NCBI GenBank assembly: GCA_947591155.1
Contig: CANQDA010000006.1
Coordinates: 52,714-116,713 of the forward strand
Reading direction: 5' to 3'
Length of the DNA: 64,000 nucleotides
DNA from: an uncultured Lachnospiraceae bacterium
GTDB lineage: Bacteria; Bacillota; Clostridia; Lachnospirales; Lachnospiraceae
In this document: piece after piece, positions 19,605 through 29,681 of the stretch
How positions within the stretch are numbered: position 1 is the stretch's first letter
Layout of the letters: each line of letters starts with the position of its first letter
Program-made: the position numbers and the translations under genes
The notes under the pieces: generated by a model
What the model was told of the DNA's origin: nothing
Seen by the model: only the letters and a program-made list of their open reading frames with translations
Databases searched by the model: none

Positions 19605-19640
19605 GGTATAGCCCTTGATTATAAAACCAAGAGCCACACC
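19605..19640 (-). other. RNA hairpin after the sak4 gene
   Basis: On the minus strand a 13-pair stem (three G-U pairs) with a 10-base loop; on the plus strand the same positions mismatch, so the structure belongs to the minus-strand RNA. No T-run follows; likely a processing or transcript-stability hairpin before tRNA-Ser. Confidence 0.6.
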
Positions 19641-19650
19641 ATGAATGTTT

Positions 19651-21960
19651 TTATTTCTTTGCAGGGGACAAGTCTTTAGCTAAATCTTTCATTTCAATAA
19701 CCAAAAGATTAAGAATTGAGACTTGATCTTCTGTAATTTCAGAAAGTCTAATGGGATGACCAAACAGAATTTCTGCTTTCTTTAAAATAATCTCCGCATT
19801 TGATTCGTCTGCATTTACCAGAGTAGTCCACAATTCTCGCGCTTCTTCGTGAAGCGCTTTAAAATCGAGGACTTCCTCTTTTTCGTTTGTATGAGTGTCT
19901 ACTACCACAGCGCCATCTTGCTGTTCCTGCTTTGTAATTGCAGTGTTAATCGCATCAATCAAACTTTCATAAGAGAAAGGAATGACTGGTTCAAGATAGG
20001 GCAATCTATTGCCTGCTACAACTGTAGGAGTGCCGCGTGTGATAAAGCGCCGTTGCGCAACACCGTTTTCATCATAGTAAAGGTCAATGTAGGCTGTAAT
20101 GTCTACAAGACGATTTACAATTTCAACTGCACGGTCAGGAATTGAGGGCATAACACGTTCAATTGTTGTGCCATCGGGTCCGGGCAGATTTTTAATTTTG
20201 CTGTGACAAATAAGACAGATTCCATACCCCAGCATTGTAATTTTGCGAAGTGTGTTCTCAAATTCTTTATCAAGAGCTTTATAACCTTGCAATATGTTAC
20301 CTCAAAGGTTTTTTATCCTTTGATTCTCACACTTACTATTCGCGTGAGTTCAGCATACCTTTTCATCTTTTTAAGACGGATAGTCTCGTGGGTTTTTATT
20401 TCTTTTTACAATATTGTAAAAAGTTTACAAACCTATGCGTTGCGCGTGTTTAAACTTTTAAATTTAAACTTCCGCTCTGATTTCCATTTCAGGATTCCAG
20501 TTTTTACTATCTTTTTCTTTAGAATTGTCTAAAGAGGCCAATTTGACCAAACGGGATTTCCCCAATCTTTTGAACACCGTTCTGCGCACAAATAAAATCT
20601 TCACACGCAGAGTGCGCCGCAGACACGGTGTCAACAACAACCGTGTCATACATTTCTTGGGCTTCCGGCAATTCCAACTGCCGCAAAACCTGCTTGAAGT
20701 CCGCCCAGCGCGTAATTTTCTGCGCGCGAACACCACTCAAGAAATGAGTACCAATCTCAAAATTACAAAACAACGCTCTTGGCAACTTCGCGCCAAAAGT
20801 CGATTTGCCAATTTTCTCCAATTTTGTTATCGTAAAAGCATTTAACTTTTACTTCTTTAGATTCATTTCCCTAAAGTTCAGAATAAGTTTTATCCGTTTT
20901 CGGATTGAAGTCTCGTGGGGGCTAGTGCTTCACAAAAGTCTTTGAATTTGCGCGGAAGAAAAATGTCATCTTCTGGCTCATCCGAATAAATAGAAGCAAA
21001 AATTCTGCTTACGTCTTCTAAACCAGTAACCTCAAGAATAGAATATTCAAGAACCTTTTCGTCCACAGATTCATGAGTTGTAATTTCAATTCTTTTTATA
21101 TCGTTTTCTTTTAATACATCGTTCACAAACGCTAAAAGGCTCTTTGAATTATGAATTAACGTAAATAATACGGTACCATCTGCTTTAAATGCTTGACCGC
21201 ATCCGTCAAAAAGTCCTCTCACAAAATCAAGTCTAAATTGCTTCTGTAAAATCTCTGGGCCAAAACATTGTTCTTTATGCGGCATTACTCCGAGTTTTGC
21301 AAGCGATTCTTTCATCGGGCGAGAAGAAAAATTGATACGCACACATTCTTGTCCCGCAGGGTTTGTAAAAGTTTTAATTCTTTTTGTAATATCAAGAAAT
21401 GAAGCAATTTTTGCCAAAAAGCCAACGTCGTCTTTCCCAAACACCAGATTTATTGAGTTGGAATTCCACGAAATTGATGCCCGCGCGGCAAAAACTCCCA
21501 AAACGTAAGCCATTTCATGACTTTGTGTTTCAAAGTAGGTCTCATTAAACAACATTGTTTTATCTCTGCCGCTTGCCTTTTTAGCTTCATTATAATTCCT
21601 GATATGAACCTTGTTCCTTTTTAGAACTTTCTTCACGGTACGAATATCTGTGTTAGCAATATGAGAACAATATGCTTGCCCGCGCCCACTGTTGTATGCA
21701 TCCAAAATTCTCTTTTGGTCTTCTTCTGACAAAATCTTTCGCTGTTTCTTCATGTTTATTTCCTTTTTGTGTCAAGCCCCTATTCGTTGCGCGTGGCGGC
21801 GCTTTTAAACGCCGCCTTCCGCTCAAGTTGACATCTCAGTCTTCTTGTTTTTACTTCAATTAAAGGACGCAAGCTGTTCACGCCCATAAATACAGAGGTA
21901 TTTCCCTTTTAAGTCTCGTGAGATAACATTAGGCTGCAAATTAAGAATATCAATAGCCAT
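19651..21960 (-). CDS. Sak4/RecA-like ATPase (single-strand annealing/recombination), split by two group I introns
   Basis: 330 residues after splicing exons 21960-21880, 20818-20546 and 20289-19651. The first intron cuts the P-loop itself: exon 1 ends ICIYGR-type CIYGR, exon 2 begins EKIGKSTFG, and only joining them gives GREKIGKST (GxxxxGKST). Walker B is TVVVDTVSAA. The C-terminal part (GYGICLICHSKI, TRGTPTVV) is typical of the phage AAA_24/Sak4 family, which works with SSB in recombination; the SSB-like gene is directly upstream. The second junction is taken as IPFG|QGYKALDKEF. No TAG codons. Confidence 0.88.
20290..20545 (-). ncRNA. group I intron, sak4 intron 2 (no ORF)
   Basis: 256 nt. 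Third core type: GCGCAACGCATAGG, R-like CCACGAGACTATCC and S-like GAATAGTAAG, where ACTAT pairs ATAGT. Shared with sak4 intron 1 and the gyrA intron. Confidence 0.82.
20819..21879 (-). ncRNA. group I intron, sak4 intron 1, carrying a LAGLIDADG ORF
   Basis: 1061 nt inside the Walker A codons. R-like CCACGAGACTTC near 20915 pairs with S-like GAAGTAAAAG near 20850; GCGCAACGAATAGGGG near 21785. Confidence 0.84.
20890..21753 (-). CDS. LAGLIDADG-type homing endonuclease in sak4 intron 1, first motif degenerate
   Basis: 287 residues. An N-terminal helix-turn-helix-like part is followed by two LAGLIDADG-type helices. The first reads AYVLGVFAARASI, lacking the usual acidic metal ligand; the second reads FVRGLFDGCGQ and keeps the Asp. 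Loss of one catalytic acid suggests a nickase or an inactive enzyme, possibly retained as a maturase or in decay. The frame is fully open with no TAG. It lies in the sak4 P-loop intron. Confidence 0.83.
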   Translation of the reverse strand: MKKQRKILSEEDQKRILDAYNSGRGQAYCSHIANTDIRTVKKVLKRNKVHIRNYNEAKKASGRDKTMLFNETYFETQSHEMAYVLGVFAARASISWNSNSINLVFGKDDVGFLAKIASFLDITKRIKTFTNPAGQECVRINFSSRPMKESLAKLGVMPHKEQCFGPEILQKQFRLDFVRGLFDGCGQAFKADGTVLFTLIHNSKSLLAFVNDVLKENDIKRIEITTHESVDEKVLEYSILEVTGLEDVSRIFASIYSDEPEDDIFLPRKFKDFCEALAPTRLQSENG

Positions 21961-21980
21961 AATTACACCTCACTTACAAC

Positions 21981-22901
21981 TTAAAATCCCAAATCAAAGT
22001 CCTTAAAGGACGGCGTACTGTTGGACGCTTTCGGCGCGGGAGCAGAAGCCGGCTTCTTATTCTTAAGTTCCTCAAGATGCGCCTGTCTCGCCGCGAGAGC
22101 ATTGGTGATTTCATCTGTGGTCATTGCCATCTCACCATCAATCGGATTGGAATTACCACCAGTGAGAATTAACTCATTCACAGAAACGGTTCTCGTTTCA
22201 GGAGTGGCCTCACCAAAATCAACCTCGGGCACATAAGTCTCAGTCTTATAAGAGAAGTTGAGAACACCCTTCGCCTTAACCGTATCGCCCTTCTGCCAAT
22301 AAGAAGAAATAGCAGAAATCACGCCCGGATTGTACGCATAAAAATCAACTACATTAAGCCCACCATTATAAGTCGGCACAAGACCGCGCAGCTTGAAACG
22401 CTTTGTCTCAACGCCATCCTTGTCAACTTCATACTTCGGCTCATCACCGACCGCAAAAATCACAGAGAACGAAGCCTCGGGATGCATCTTGTCGCGCGGA
22501 ATTTTGTCAATAAACCCCTGCGAAATTCTACAAGTCGAAACAAGCTGTCCATTACGCCCCCAAAACTCATTCGACTGAATCTTTCCGTTATTCACACGAA
22601 CACAATCCGCATTCTCAAGACCTCCCGCAGCAATAGACACCCAAGAAGTCATCATATCATGATACTTCGCATAATCCGCGCGAACCACGGTCGGCTGATC
22701 CTTTTTATACTTAGGAACGAACACGCTAACAGGAACGCTAAGCGTCTTCGGCTCTTTGTTAATTTCAGTTTCTACTCTCACAGTGAACGAACCACGAATA
22801 GCTTCAGTGGAACGCCCATCTTTATTAAAAGTCGTTTCAGTCAAATCGATCTCTTCAAGAATTCCTTCAATCTTTACTTTATTTTCAAGTTCTGTAATCA
22901 T
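21981..22901 (-). CDS. single-stranded DNA-binding-like protein
   Basis: 306 residues. The N-terminal half is beta-rich and repeats OB-like elements (VKIEGILEEIDL; FSVIFAVGD; TVKAKGVLNFSY). After a low-complexity linker (ASAPAPKASN) it ends in an acidic DFDLGF tip, the layout of SSB proteins whose acidic tail recruits partners. It is encoded between a winged-helix gene and sak4, its likely partner. It is longer than bacterial SSB, and the assignment rests on architecture and position. No TAG codons. Confidence 0.75.
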   Translation of the reverse strand: MITELENKVKIEGILEEIDLTETTFNKDGRSTEAIRGSFTVRVETEINKEPKTLSVPVSVFVPKYKKDQPTVVRADYAKYHDMMTSWVSIAAGGLENADCVRVNNGKIQSNEFWGRNGQLVSTCRISQGFIDKIPRDKMHPEASFSVIFAVGDEPKYEVDKDGVETKRFKLRGLVPTYNGGLNVVDFYAYNPGVISAISSYWQKGDTVKAKGVLNFSYKTETYVPEVDFGEATPETRTVSVNELILTGGNSNPIDGEMAMTTDEITNALAARQAHLEELKNKKPASAPAPKASNSTPSFKDFDLGF

Positions 22902-22946
22902 TTAAAATTTTTTCTCCTATCTTTATTTCTTTTCGTTTACAAAGTT

Positions 22947-22976
22947 GTTTGGGCGGATAAATGTTTCCGCCCAAAC
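22947..22976 (-). terminator. hairpin after the winged-helix gene
   Basis: Ten-pair GC-rich stem GTTTGGGCGG/CCGCCCAAAC with a 10-base loop in the minus-strand RNA; no strong T-run, so a partial terminator or stability element. Confidence 0.55.
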
Positions 22977-22993
22977 CAAATTACTGTACGTGA

Positions 22994-23248
22994 TTACTCG
23001 TCATCCTCTGCGGGAGCATACTCTGCGCCCTCATCAGTCAGAACAACATAGGTGACCTTATCTTCACCCTCGCCCTCATGCTCACGCACAACCAGACCCT
23101 TCTTAGCCAGGTCGGTCACATTCGCGCCGATAGACCGCAGAGGTCTGCCAATCTTCTCGGAAATCTCGGAAATCGACACTTTGCCACCGTTCTCCTTCAC
23201 ATAATTGAATACCTCTGCACTCTTCTCAGTAAGTTTAATGTCTGCCAT
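22994..23248 (-). CDS. winged-helix (MarR-like) DNA-binding protein
   Basis: 84 residues from the ATG behind AAAGGAG (a 15-residue basic upstream extension is unlikely). The sequence fits a winged helix: KSAEVFNYVKENGGKVSISEISEKIGRPLRSIGANVTDLAKKGLV, then a beta wing and an acidic tail. First gene after the promoter at 23339, so it may be an early regulator of the operon with ssb and sak4. Confidence 0.85.
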   Translation of the reverse strand: MADIKLTEKSAEVFNYVKENGGKVSISEISEKIGRPLRSIGANVTDLAKKGLVVREHEGEGEDKVTYVVLTDEGAEYAPAEDDE

Positions 23249-23338
23249 TTTTGTTTTTCTCCTTTTAAAAAGTTTTTTAATTTTTATTGCCACTGTTTCG
23301 GTGGCTTTAAGTGGGGCCTTCCCTCACTTTCTATATAT

Positions 23339-23367
23339 ATTATATCACAATTTTGGGGGTTTTTCAA
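23339..23367 (-). promoter_or_regulatory. sigma70-type promoter
   Basis: TTGAAA, 17-base spacer, TATAAT on the minus strand with the shared TGTGA and ATATATAGAAAG flanks; heads the winged-helix/ssb/sak4 unit. Confidence 0.87.
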
Positions 23368-23370
23368 ATT

Positions 23371-26300
23371 TTAAATGGACTGAATTTTTAAAACTTTGTC
23401 GTTCGGTCCAAGTTTGATACTGCGATTCCCCGAAGCCGCGCGACTTTGTTTGGGAATTGAGTCAAGCTCAATTTTTATCGCCGCTGTGGACGATGTAATT
23501 ATAAGAGAAGAACCAATAATAGGAGTATACCAAATCATCGCGTCTTCGTCCGCGCAATTTTGTGCTGATTTGCCGCGAGTTGCACGTTTTTGAAGTGGGA
23601 ATTCAGACAAATCAACTTGCTTACAATAGCCCTTTTCAGAAATGAAACAAAGAGTTTGCGTTTCGGGCAGAATTGCTTGTGCACAAACAACCCAATCTTT
23701 GGGAGTAAGCGAAATTGCTTTTACACCTTGAGTATCTTTGCCAATTGCATTTACATCGTTTGAATCAAAAGTCAGAAAGTAACCTTTGTGCGTCAAGATT
23801 CCAACTTTATCTCCGCGCGAAAATACAGCATTGACAATTGAATCATTTGTTTGAAGATTGATTGCTTTTGATTTCTTGTTGCGCTTTAAGTTATATTCAG
23901 ACAGAAGTGTCTTTTTTATATAGCCATTCTTTGTAAAGATTATGACACATGAATCGCGCGGAGTTGAATTGTCAAGTGCGGACATGGCGCAGACAATTTC
24001 ATTTTCTTCCATCTCAAAAAGAGATTGAATAAATGTTTGCTCTCCAAGCGTAAGTTCTGCCGCGCTCATATGATAAAGATTGCCCAAATTTGTAAAAAAC
24101 AAAATTTTGCTTGTGGTTCGCGCGGTAATCGTTGTGTTCACATAATCGTTCTTTTTTAACTTTAACTTCGCGCCGACACCTCCGCGCTTTTGCACTAAAA
24201 GACTTGAGGTTTCTTTTGCATAAATAACGCCGTTGTTGGTAAGAGAAATTTGAATTGCTTTCTCTTCAATTGGCTCTTCTTCGCCTTCTTTCTCAATGTT
24301 GAGAATTTGAGTTCGCCGCGCATCTCCGAATTTTTCTGCAACGGCGGTTAAATCTTTTTCAATTTCTTTTTTGAGGAGAACTGAATCATCTATGATTGCT
24401 TCAATTCGGCTTTTTTCGCTCAAAAGAGAATCTTGTTCCGCGCGAATTTTTTCAATTTCGAGATTTGCAAGTTTGCTCAACTTAATGTCGAGAATTGCTT
24501 TCACTTGCTCATCATCGAGATTAAATCTTTGTTTTAATTTCGCGGCCGCCGCAGAAGTGCTGGCCGAAGACTTGATGAGAGCAACAACTTCATCAATGTT
24601 TTCAACCGCGATAATTAAACCTTCGATGATATGAAGACGCGCTTTGATTTTTTCTAGGTCATATTTATATCCATTATAATAGACTTCATACTGATGAGAA
24701 AGAAATGCTTCAAGGCACTCTTTCCAACCGAAGACACGAGGAAATCTGCCGTTTTCCAACATTGTCATGTTTATGCCATAAAATGACTGTAATGAAGTGT
24801 TTTTGTAGAGATATTTTAAGACTTTTGAAGGGTTTGCACCTTTCTTTAGATAGATTTTGATATAAACTGTTTTGCCTGTTAAATCGTTGTGACGTTCAAT
24901 TCCTGGATTTGCGATGTCTTCTTCAATTGATTCCAATTCGCCGCAAATCGTGTTTGTGTAAACACTGTATGGAATTTCTTTTACGATAAAACAACGCTCT
25001 TTTTCATCATATTCTATGACGGAACGAAGTTTACAGGCTTTTCCTTTACCATTTTTGAGTGATTCTTTGACTTCTTCTTCATTTAGAAGAACGCCGCCTG
25101 TTGCAAAATCTGGCGCACAATAAATTTCATCAAATTGAATATCAGAATTCCACATTAACTTTATTAAGGCGTTGTTTACTTCTTTGAGATTAAATTGTGG
25201 AATTGAAGCACTTGCACCAGTTGCAATTCCTAAACTTCCATTTACAATGTTATAAAAGCCTTTACTAGGAACAACAGACGGGTATTGTTCTGTGTTATCA
25301 TAGTTATCGCGCCATTCAGTGATAGTGTTTTTCTTTATGTCTTGAAAGAGATAATTAGACAACTCTGAAAGGCGTGTTGAGGTGTATCTTGGAGCCGCGT
25401 GGTCACCACTTTCAATTTGTGTGCCACATGAGCCCTCAACCTCTGTAAGAGGATAACGCATTGAAAACTTTTGGGCGCTTCTCATCAAAATGCCTACGGC
25501 GCTAGCATCCATTGGTTATTATCTGTAAGTTTTTTATCTTACACTCTGGAAGTTTCCTTCATTTTCATCGACCGGTCAATTCCAGTCCAGTTTAGCATAT
25601 CTTTTTGATTTTATCTGCTAATTCATATTTACGATTTAAAGCTATACAACCGTCGTACCATAAATAGTTAGCTATCTTCTTCTTATCATCCTTTGAAGTA
25701 TACTCTATTCTATATATCTTCCCGTGATGACCGATTGTTTTTGGTTCTATTTGTAAAATTTGTTTAAAATGATTTTGAATACTTTGCAACAAATCAAAAC
25801 TGCCGACAAGACCTATACTTTTTAAATCTTGTTTAATATATCCATCACCATCATAGCATCCACGAATAAAATCCTATGGAAAAGGAGTATCTATCCATTT
25901 TTCTTTACCAGATTTATTAGGTTTTATTCCTAAATTAAATAAGTCTTTACTTGTCGCAGAACATACTAATTGGACATGAACTAAATCGTTACCAGTTACT
26001 GAATGTTTGGTATATTGAATCATTTTTTCAGGTTCAATCGCTTCAATAAAAGTAACAAATTTTTTTAAATGCTCAACATCTCTGCCACTAATATCTATTG
26101 ATATATGACCACTAAAATTAGCATTTGATATATGAAGACATCCATCTGCTAAGATAAATCCTAGCCAATATGCCTTTTCAGGAGAATCTATATTTTTAAA
26201 TATATCTCTATTCCAGCCTATGTTATATGTTATTCTTGTCCTGTCGTTCCAATAATATTTTTTAACATAAAGAAAATTTTCTTCAATAACTTCATATGGA

Positions 26301-26820
26301 TGACCAATTCCTTTATATTCTGCTGGGAGCAGCCCTTTATGAATCCATTTTCGAACAGTACATTCTGGAACATTATATTTGGCTTTTAATTCTTTTAATG
26401 TCATTTTCTCACCCCCCTTTTTTTTATATTTTTTGAATAGAACCAAAATAGATAAAATCATTGGAGTCTCGTGGAAGGATTATATCTTTTCACCCTCTAT
26501 GCGTTGCGGCTGTTTTATCTTCGATAAAACTTCACCTCTGATTAGCATATCACTAATTGCGACTTAGCTTTCCAGTTTTTTACTCCAATTTAACCACGGC
26601 AATAGTTTTTACCGTGGATATACATGCGACTGAGCGAGCCAACAGATTTCAAAGTTTTCTGAAATTGTTTCTCATGTACAAATTTATCCGTATAAAGACA
26701 ATACAAAATTTGTCGTGCAGACGGCTTCAAGCAATCGCGCACATCAACTAACGCTCTCGACTGTAACGTCGCGCCCGCATACTGTTTAAATGATTCTTCA
26801 ATAATCTTTTTTGCGTCCAT
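23371..26820 (-). CDS. gyrA: DNA gyrase/topoisomerase IV subunit A, split by one group I intron
   Basis: 782 residues from exons 26820-26611 and 25509-23371. Exon 1 holds ALVDVRDCLKPSARQILY and ends RMYIHG; exon 2 continues DASAVGILMRSAQ, restoring the conserved HGDAS motif. The catalytic tyrosine is in APRYTSTRLS. The coiled-coil gate and C-terminal beta-pinwheel repeats follow. Phage-encoded gyrase would manage supercoiling during replication with the gyrB product encoded just upstream. No TAG codons. Confidence 0.94.
25510..26610 (-). ncRNA. group I intron, gyrA intron, carrying a LAGLIDADG ORF
   Basis: 1101 nt. The exon end CCACGGT pairs perfectly with the guide GCCGTGG a few bases inside the intron (P1). 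R-like CCACGAGACTCC near 26465 pairs with S-like AGAGTGTAAG near 25535. Confidence 0.88.
25592..26404 (-). CDS. LAGLIDADG homing endonuclease in the gyrA intron, one in-frame TAG
   Basis: 270 residues from the ATG behind GGGGGGTGAG. The N-terminus is a helix-turn-helix (LKAKYNVPECTVRKWIHKG). Both LAGLIDADG helices look intact: AYWLGFILADGCLH and FIRGCYDGDGYI. The second is reached only by reading a TAG at 25874-25876, so without suppression the protein would be a one-motif fragment. That makes expression of this homing enzyme dependent on the suppressor tRNA. Confidence 0.87.
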
Positions 26821-26842
26821 TTCTTACCTCCTTACAGTATAT

Positions 26843-26871
26843 ATTATATCACATTTTTGGCTCATTTTCAA
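26843..26871 (-). promoter_or_regulatory. sigma70-type promoter for gyrA
   Basis: TTGAAA, 17-base spacer, TATAAT on the minus strand, TGTGA before the -10 box. Confidence 0.87.
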
Positions 26872-26893
26872 GTTTTAGTTGCTCCATATTTTT

Positions 26894-27181
26894 CTAAAGT
26901 TTATCCTTTTCGATAAGACGCAAAATTTCATGACAATCTTTTGCAATTGTACGCAGTCCTGCGTCTTCTTTAATCCAAATTTTTGCGAAATGGCGCAAAA
27001 GACGATAAGTTAAATATCGCGGCAATCCATAAGTTTTGCGGAATTGATGCAATTGTCTTTTAACCCTAAATTTTGCCTTGAAGCAACTGTGATGAGGCAC
27101 ATAATTTGCTTCAAGGCAATAAATGGTAAAACAAAAGGAGAAAAATTCTTCTTCACGTTTCGATAGTTTTTGTTCAGACAC
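26894..27181 (-). CDS. hypothetical basic protein between gyrB and gyrA, 95 aa
   Basis: Two bases after the gyrB stop. The protein is basic and helical, with many aromatic and His/Cys residues (FTIYCLEANYVPHHSCFKAKF) but no clear metal motif. Co-transcribed with gyrB; function unknown. Confidence 0.75.
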   Translation of the reverse strand: MSEQKLSKREEEFFSFCFTIYCLEANYVPHHSCFKAKFRVKRQLHQFRKTYGLPRYLTYRLLRHFAKIWIKEDAGLRTIAKDCHEILRLIEKDKL

Positions 27182-27183
27182 TT

Positions 27184-29622
27184 TTACTCCTTGATTTCGC
27201 TAAAATCAATTTTGGAAAACACAAAATCGCTACGAAAAGAACCGTCTGCACACATCAAGTCGTGTAAAAGTTCTTCTGCTTCACGCGAAAATGTGATGGG
27301 GTCAAGACGTTGAAATTCGGGCGTAAACATCGAATTATGAGCACGTTCAGCATTCAACGCGCCAATGCCTTTTTCACGGCTCACTTCACCTTTGATTGTT
27401 TTCCGAACAGCATTAAATTCATCATCTGTGTAATAGTATGATTCTTTCTTGCCATTTTTTACAACATAAAGCGGCGTTCTAAGCCAGAATAATCTTCCTT
27501 CGTGTATGAATTCCGGCGCGAGATAGTACATAGCGGACATTACAAGAAGTCCAATATGGTAACCATCTGACAAAATTAAATACCCTCAGTTTCCTGATAT
27601 TTTTAAAGGGATTAGACTATACCATCTTCATGTGAAGCCAATATTATAGTCGTTGAACGTCTTTCCTTTTTAGGAAATTTCGCTGCGTTTGATTGTCCAA
27701 TCTTCAATGATTTTACTATACCGAAGCCGTTACTCTTCGCCGCTTTATTATTGCTAATAAAGTTTAGTTATTGAAGCTCTAAGGAGTTCCCCGCAATTTA
27801 ATTGGTTTTAAGCGGACTCAAGTGGTTAATCCGCATCAGTACAAATAGCTAATCTGCCGTATCTCAATTTTGAAGCATCATACTTCCCGGGCGTAATGTT
27901 CAACGCGCTTAACAAAAGTTTAATTTCTTCATTAGCAAAAATCTTTTCATCGGGATGTGCTAAAGCATTAATGATTTTGCCTCTAATGGCTAAAAGGCCA
28001 TAACAACTTGAATCTCTTGCTTGCGCGATTGAACTCAAAGCACTTAAGCCTTCACAAATTAAAAGTGTTGAATTTTGCCCTAAATTTTCTGCATCTTTTA
28101 ATTTATCAGATGAGAAAACTTTGCGTCGCTGGTTTCTTTCAATGTCTTTTGTCGCATCTAGCACTTGTTGCCGTGCTTTTACTGCCGCGGCTTCGGCTTT
28201 TTCAACTTTTTTGAGCATTGAAATGATGATGTCAAAATCTGATTTATATTTCTGCGCGAATTCTTTGATGGCATTCGTAAATGCTGTTTGAGTAAAACCG
28301 CGTAGTTCTGGATTTTGAATTTTGCTTTTTACCTGATTTTGATAAATTGGATGTGGGTGTTTTATATTTATGATATAAACGAGGCCTTGGCGAATTGAGT
28401 CAGGCTCAAAATTTGTTTTTGCAAGAGAATTAATTGTGCGCGAGAATGCTGTTTTCGCGCCTGTTATAGGTGTGCCGCCTTCGGGATTTAAAGCGCCATT
28501 AGAAAATATATAACTTTGTTCCTTTCCTGTAGTCCATTGCGCAAAAACTTCAATTTCAACATCGCCTTCAAATTGTTCCACTCCATAAATAAAATTTTTA
28601 TGGATTGGATTTTTAATGCGGCTGGCCGCAAAATCACGCAGACCATTAACAGACTTAAATCGCTCAGTCCTTCCATTATATTTTAAAACGAACTCAACGC
28701 CGGGAATAAAATAACTCGTAAGTTCAAGTTCGTTTCTAATTCTTTCAACGTCAAAAGCTGGCTCACCGTTTGGTATATGAAAAACTTCTTTGTTGGGCTT
28801 AAAGCGTACAGTTGTGCCTGTTTCAGCGGTTGCGTTCATTTGTTTTGCAATAGGCCACATTGGAATTCCTTCATTAAATTTCATATACCATTGGTAGCCA
28901 TCGCGCTTTGTCCAAACTTCGAATGTGTTAGAACAAACACAGACAGCAGAAGACCCTATCTAAAATGTTCCGTCAAAGTCGCTAATTTTGACGCGGAAAT
29001 TATTCCAGCTACACATTTCTGTGCAGAACAGACTATATCTTTTTCAGTTCCATTTCGACTCGCTTGAGCCTACTCTACTCAAATGATTTAAAATCATTCT
29101 TTCGATAGTCGTTGAACGTTCATCTAATTTATAGACGCTTCGTTGCGGATTGTCCAATCTTTTATCTTTTTACCATACCTGAATAGTTGGTTCAGCCATA
29201 TAATATATTACTATTTATATTTGGTAATAAAAGCTCTAAGGAGTTCCCCGCAGTTAAAAACTTTTTACCACGGCTAAGAGTCAACCGTGAATGCCTCTCA
29301 CTCTTTTATAATTTTCAGTGTTAAATTTTCCGCTTGAATGAGCTTTAGTATAAATCTCAATTAAAACTTCCGCGCAGTCTTTATTGGCACCGCGCGGAAC
29401 TCCTGCGCCAAAATCTTCAACTTGACAAATGTCAGGCTCAACATCAACAATGATTCGATTGCCGCGTCCCATAATTGCTTCATCACAAGCATTATTCAAA
29501 ATTTCCAAGAAACAGTTAAAAACCGCATCTTGTCCATCCGCGCCGAGATACATTCCGGGTGTACTTCTTGCGGCATCCCTAAATGACTTGATTTCGATTG
29601 AATTTGCATTATAAATCGCCAT
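27184..29622 (-). CDS. gyrB: DNA gyrase/topoisomerase IV subunit B, split by two group I introns
   Basis: 618 residues from exons 29622-29284, 28959-27829 and 27570-27184. GHKL ATPase landmarks: EILNNACDEA, DFGAGVP and GIHG|IGSSAV, the last formed across intron 1. Transducer and Toprim follow: ICEGLSALSS (catalytic Glu) and ICTDAD|SDGYHIGLL, where intron 2 splits the metal-binding DxDxDG. An apparent TAG just before ATAGGG (28960-28962) belongs to the intron end, not to the protein. ATG-ATG at 29625/29622; the second has the better ribosome-site spacing. No TAG codons. Confidence 0.94.
27571..27828 (-). ncRNA. group I intron, gyrB intron 2 (no ORF)
   Basis: 258 nt between DAD and SDG codons. 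P element AATTGCGGGGAACTCC, R element GTTCAACGACTA and S element GATGGTATAGTCT all present; first core type. Confidence 0.92.
28960..29283 (-). ncRNA. group I intron, gyrB intron 1 (no ORF)
   Basis: 324 nt in the ATP-lid glycine motif (GIHG|IGSS). P element near 29255 (CTGCGGGGAACTCC), R element GTTCAACGACTATCG near 29110, S element AAGATATAGTCTG near 29035; the intron ends TTTTAG. Confidence 0.9.
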
Positions 29623-29652
29623 CATATACCTCCTTTAGCTTTCTATATATAT

Positions 29653-29681
29653 ATTATATCACAATTTTGTTTCAAAGTCAA
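29653..29681 (-). promoter_or_regulatory. sigma70-type promoter for gyrB
   Basis: TTGACT, 17-base spacer, TATAAT on the minus strand; overlaps the last codons of the helicase gene. Confidence 0.87.

Noticed and set aside
28952..28966. In-frame TAG before ATAGGG in gyrB exon 2
   Set aside because: It looks like another recoded codon, but joining exon 1 (GIHG) to ATA GGG TCT gives the normal GIGSS motif; the TAG is the 3' end of the intron.
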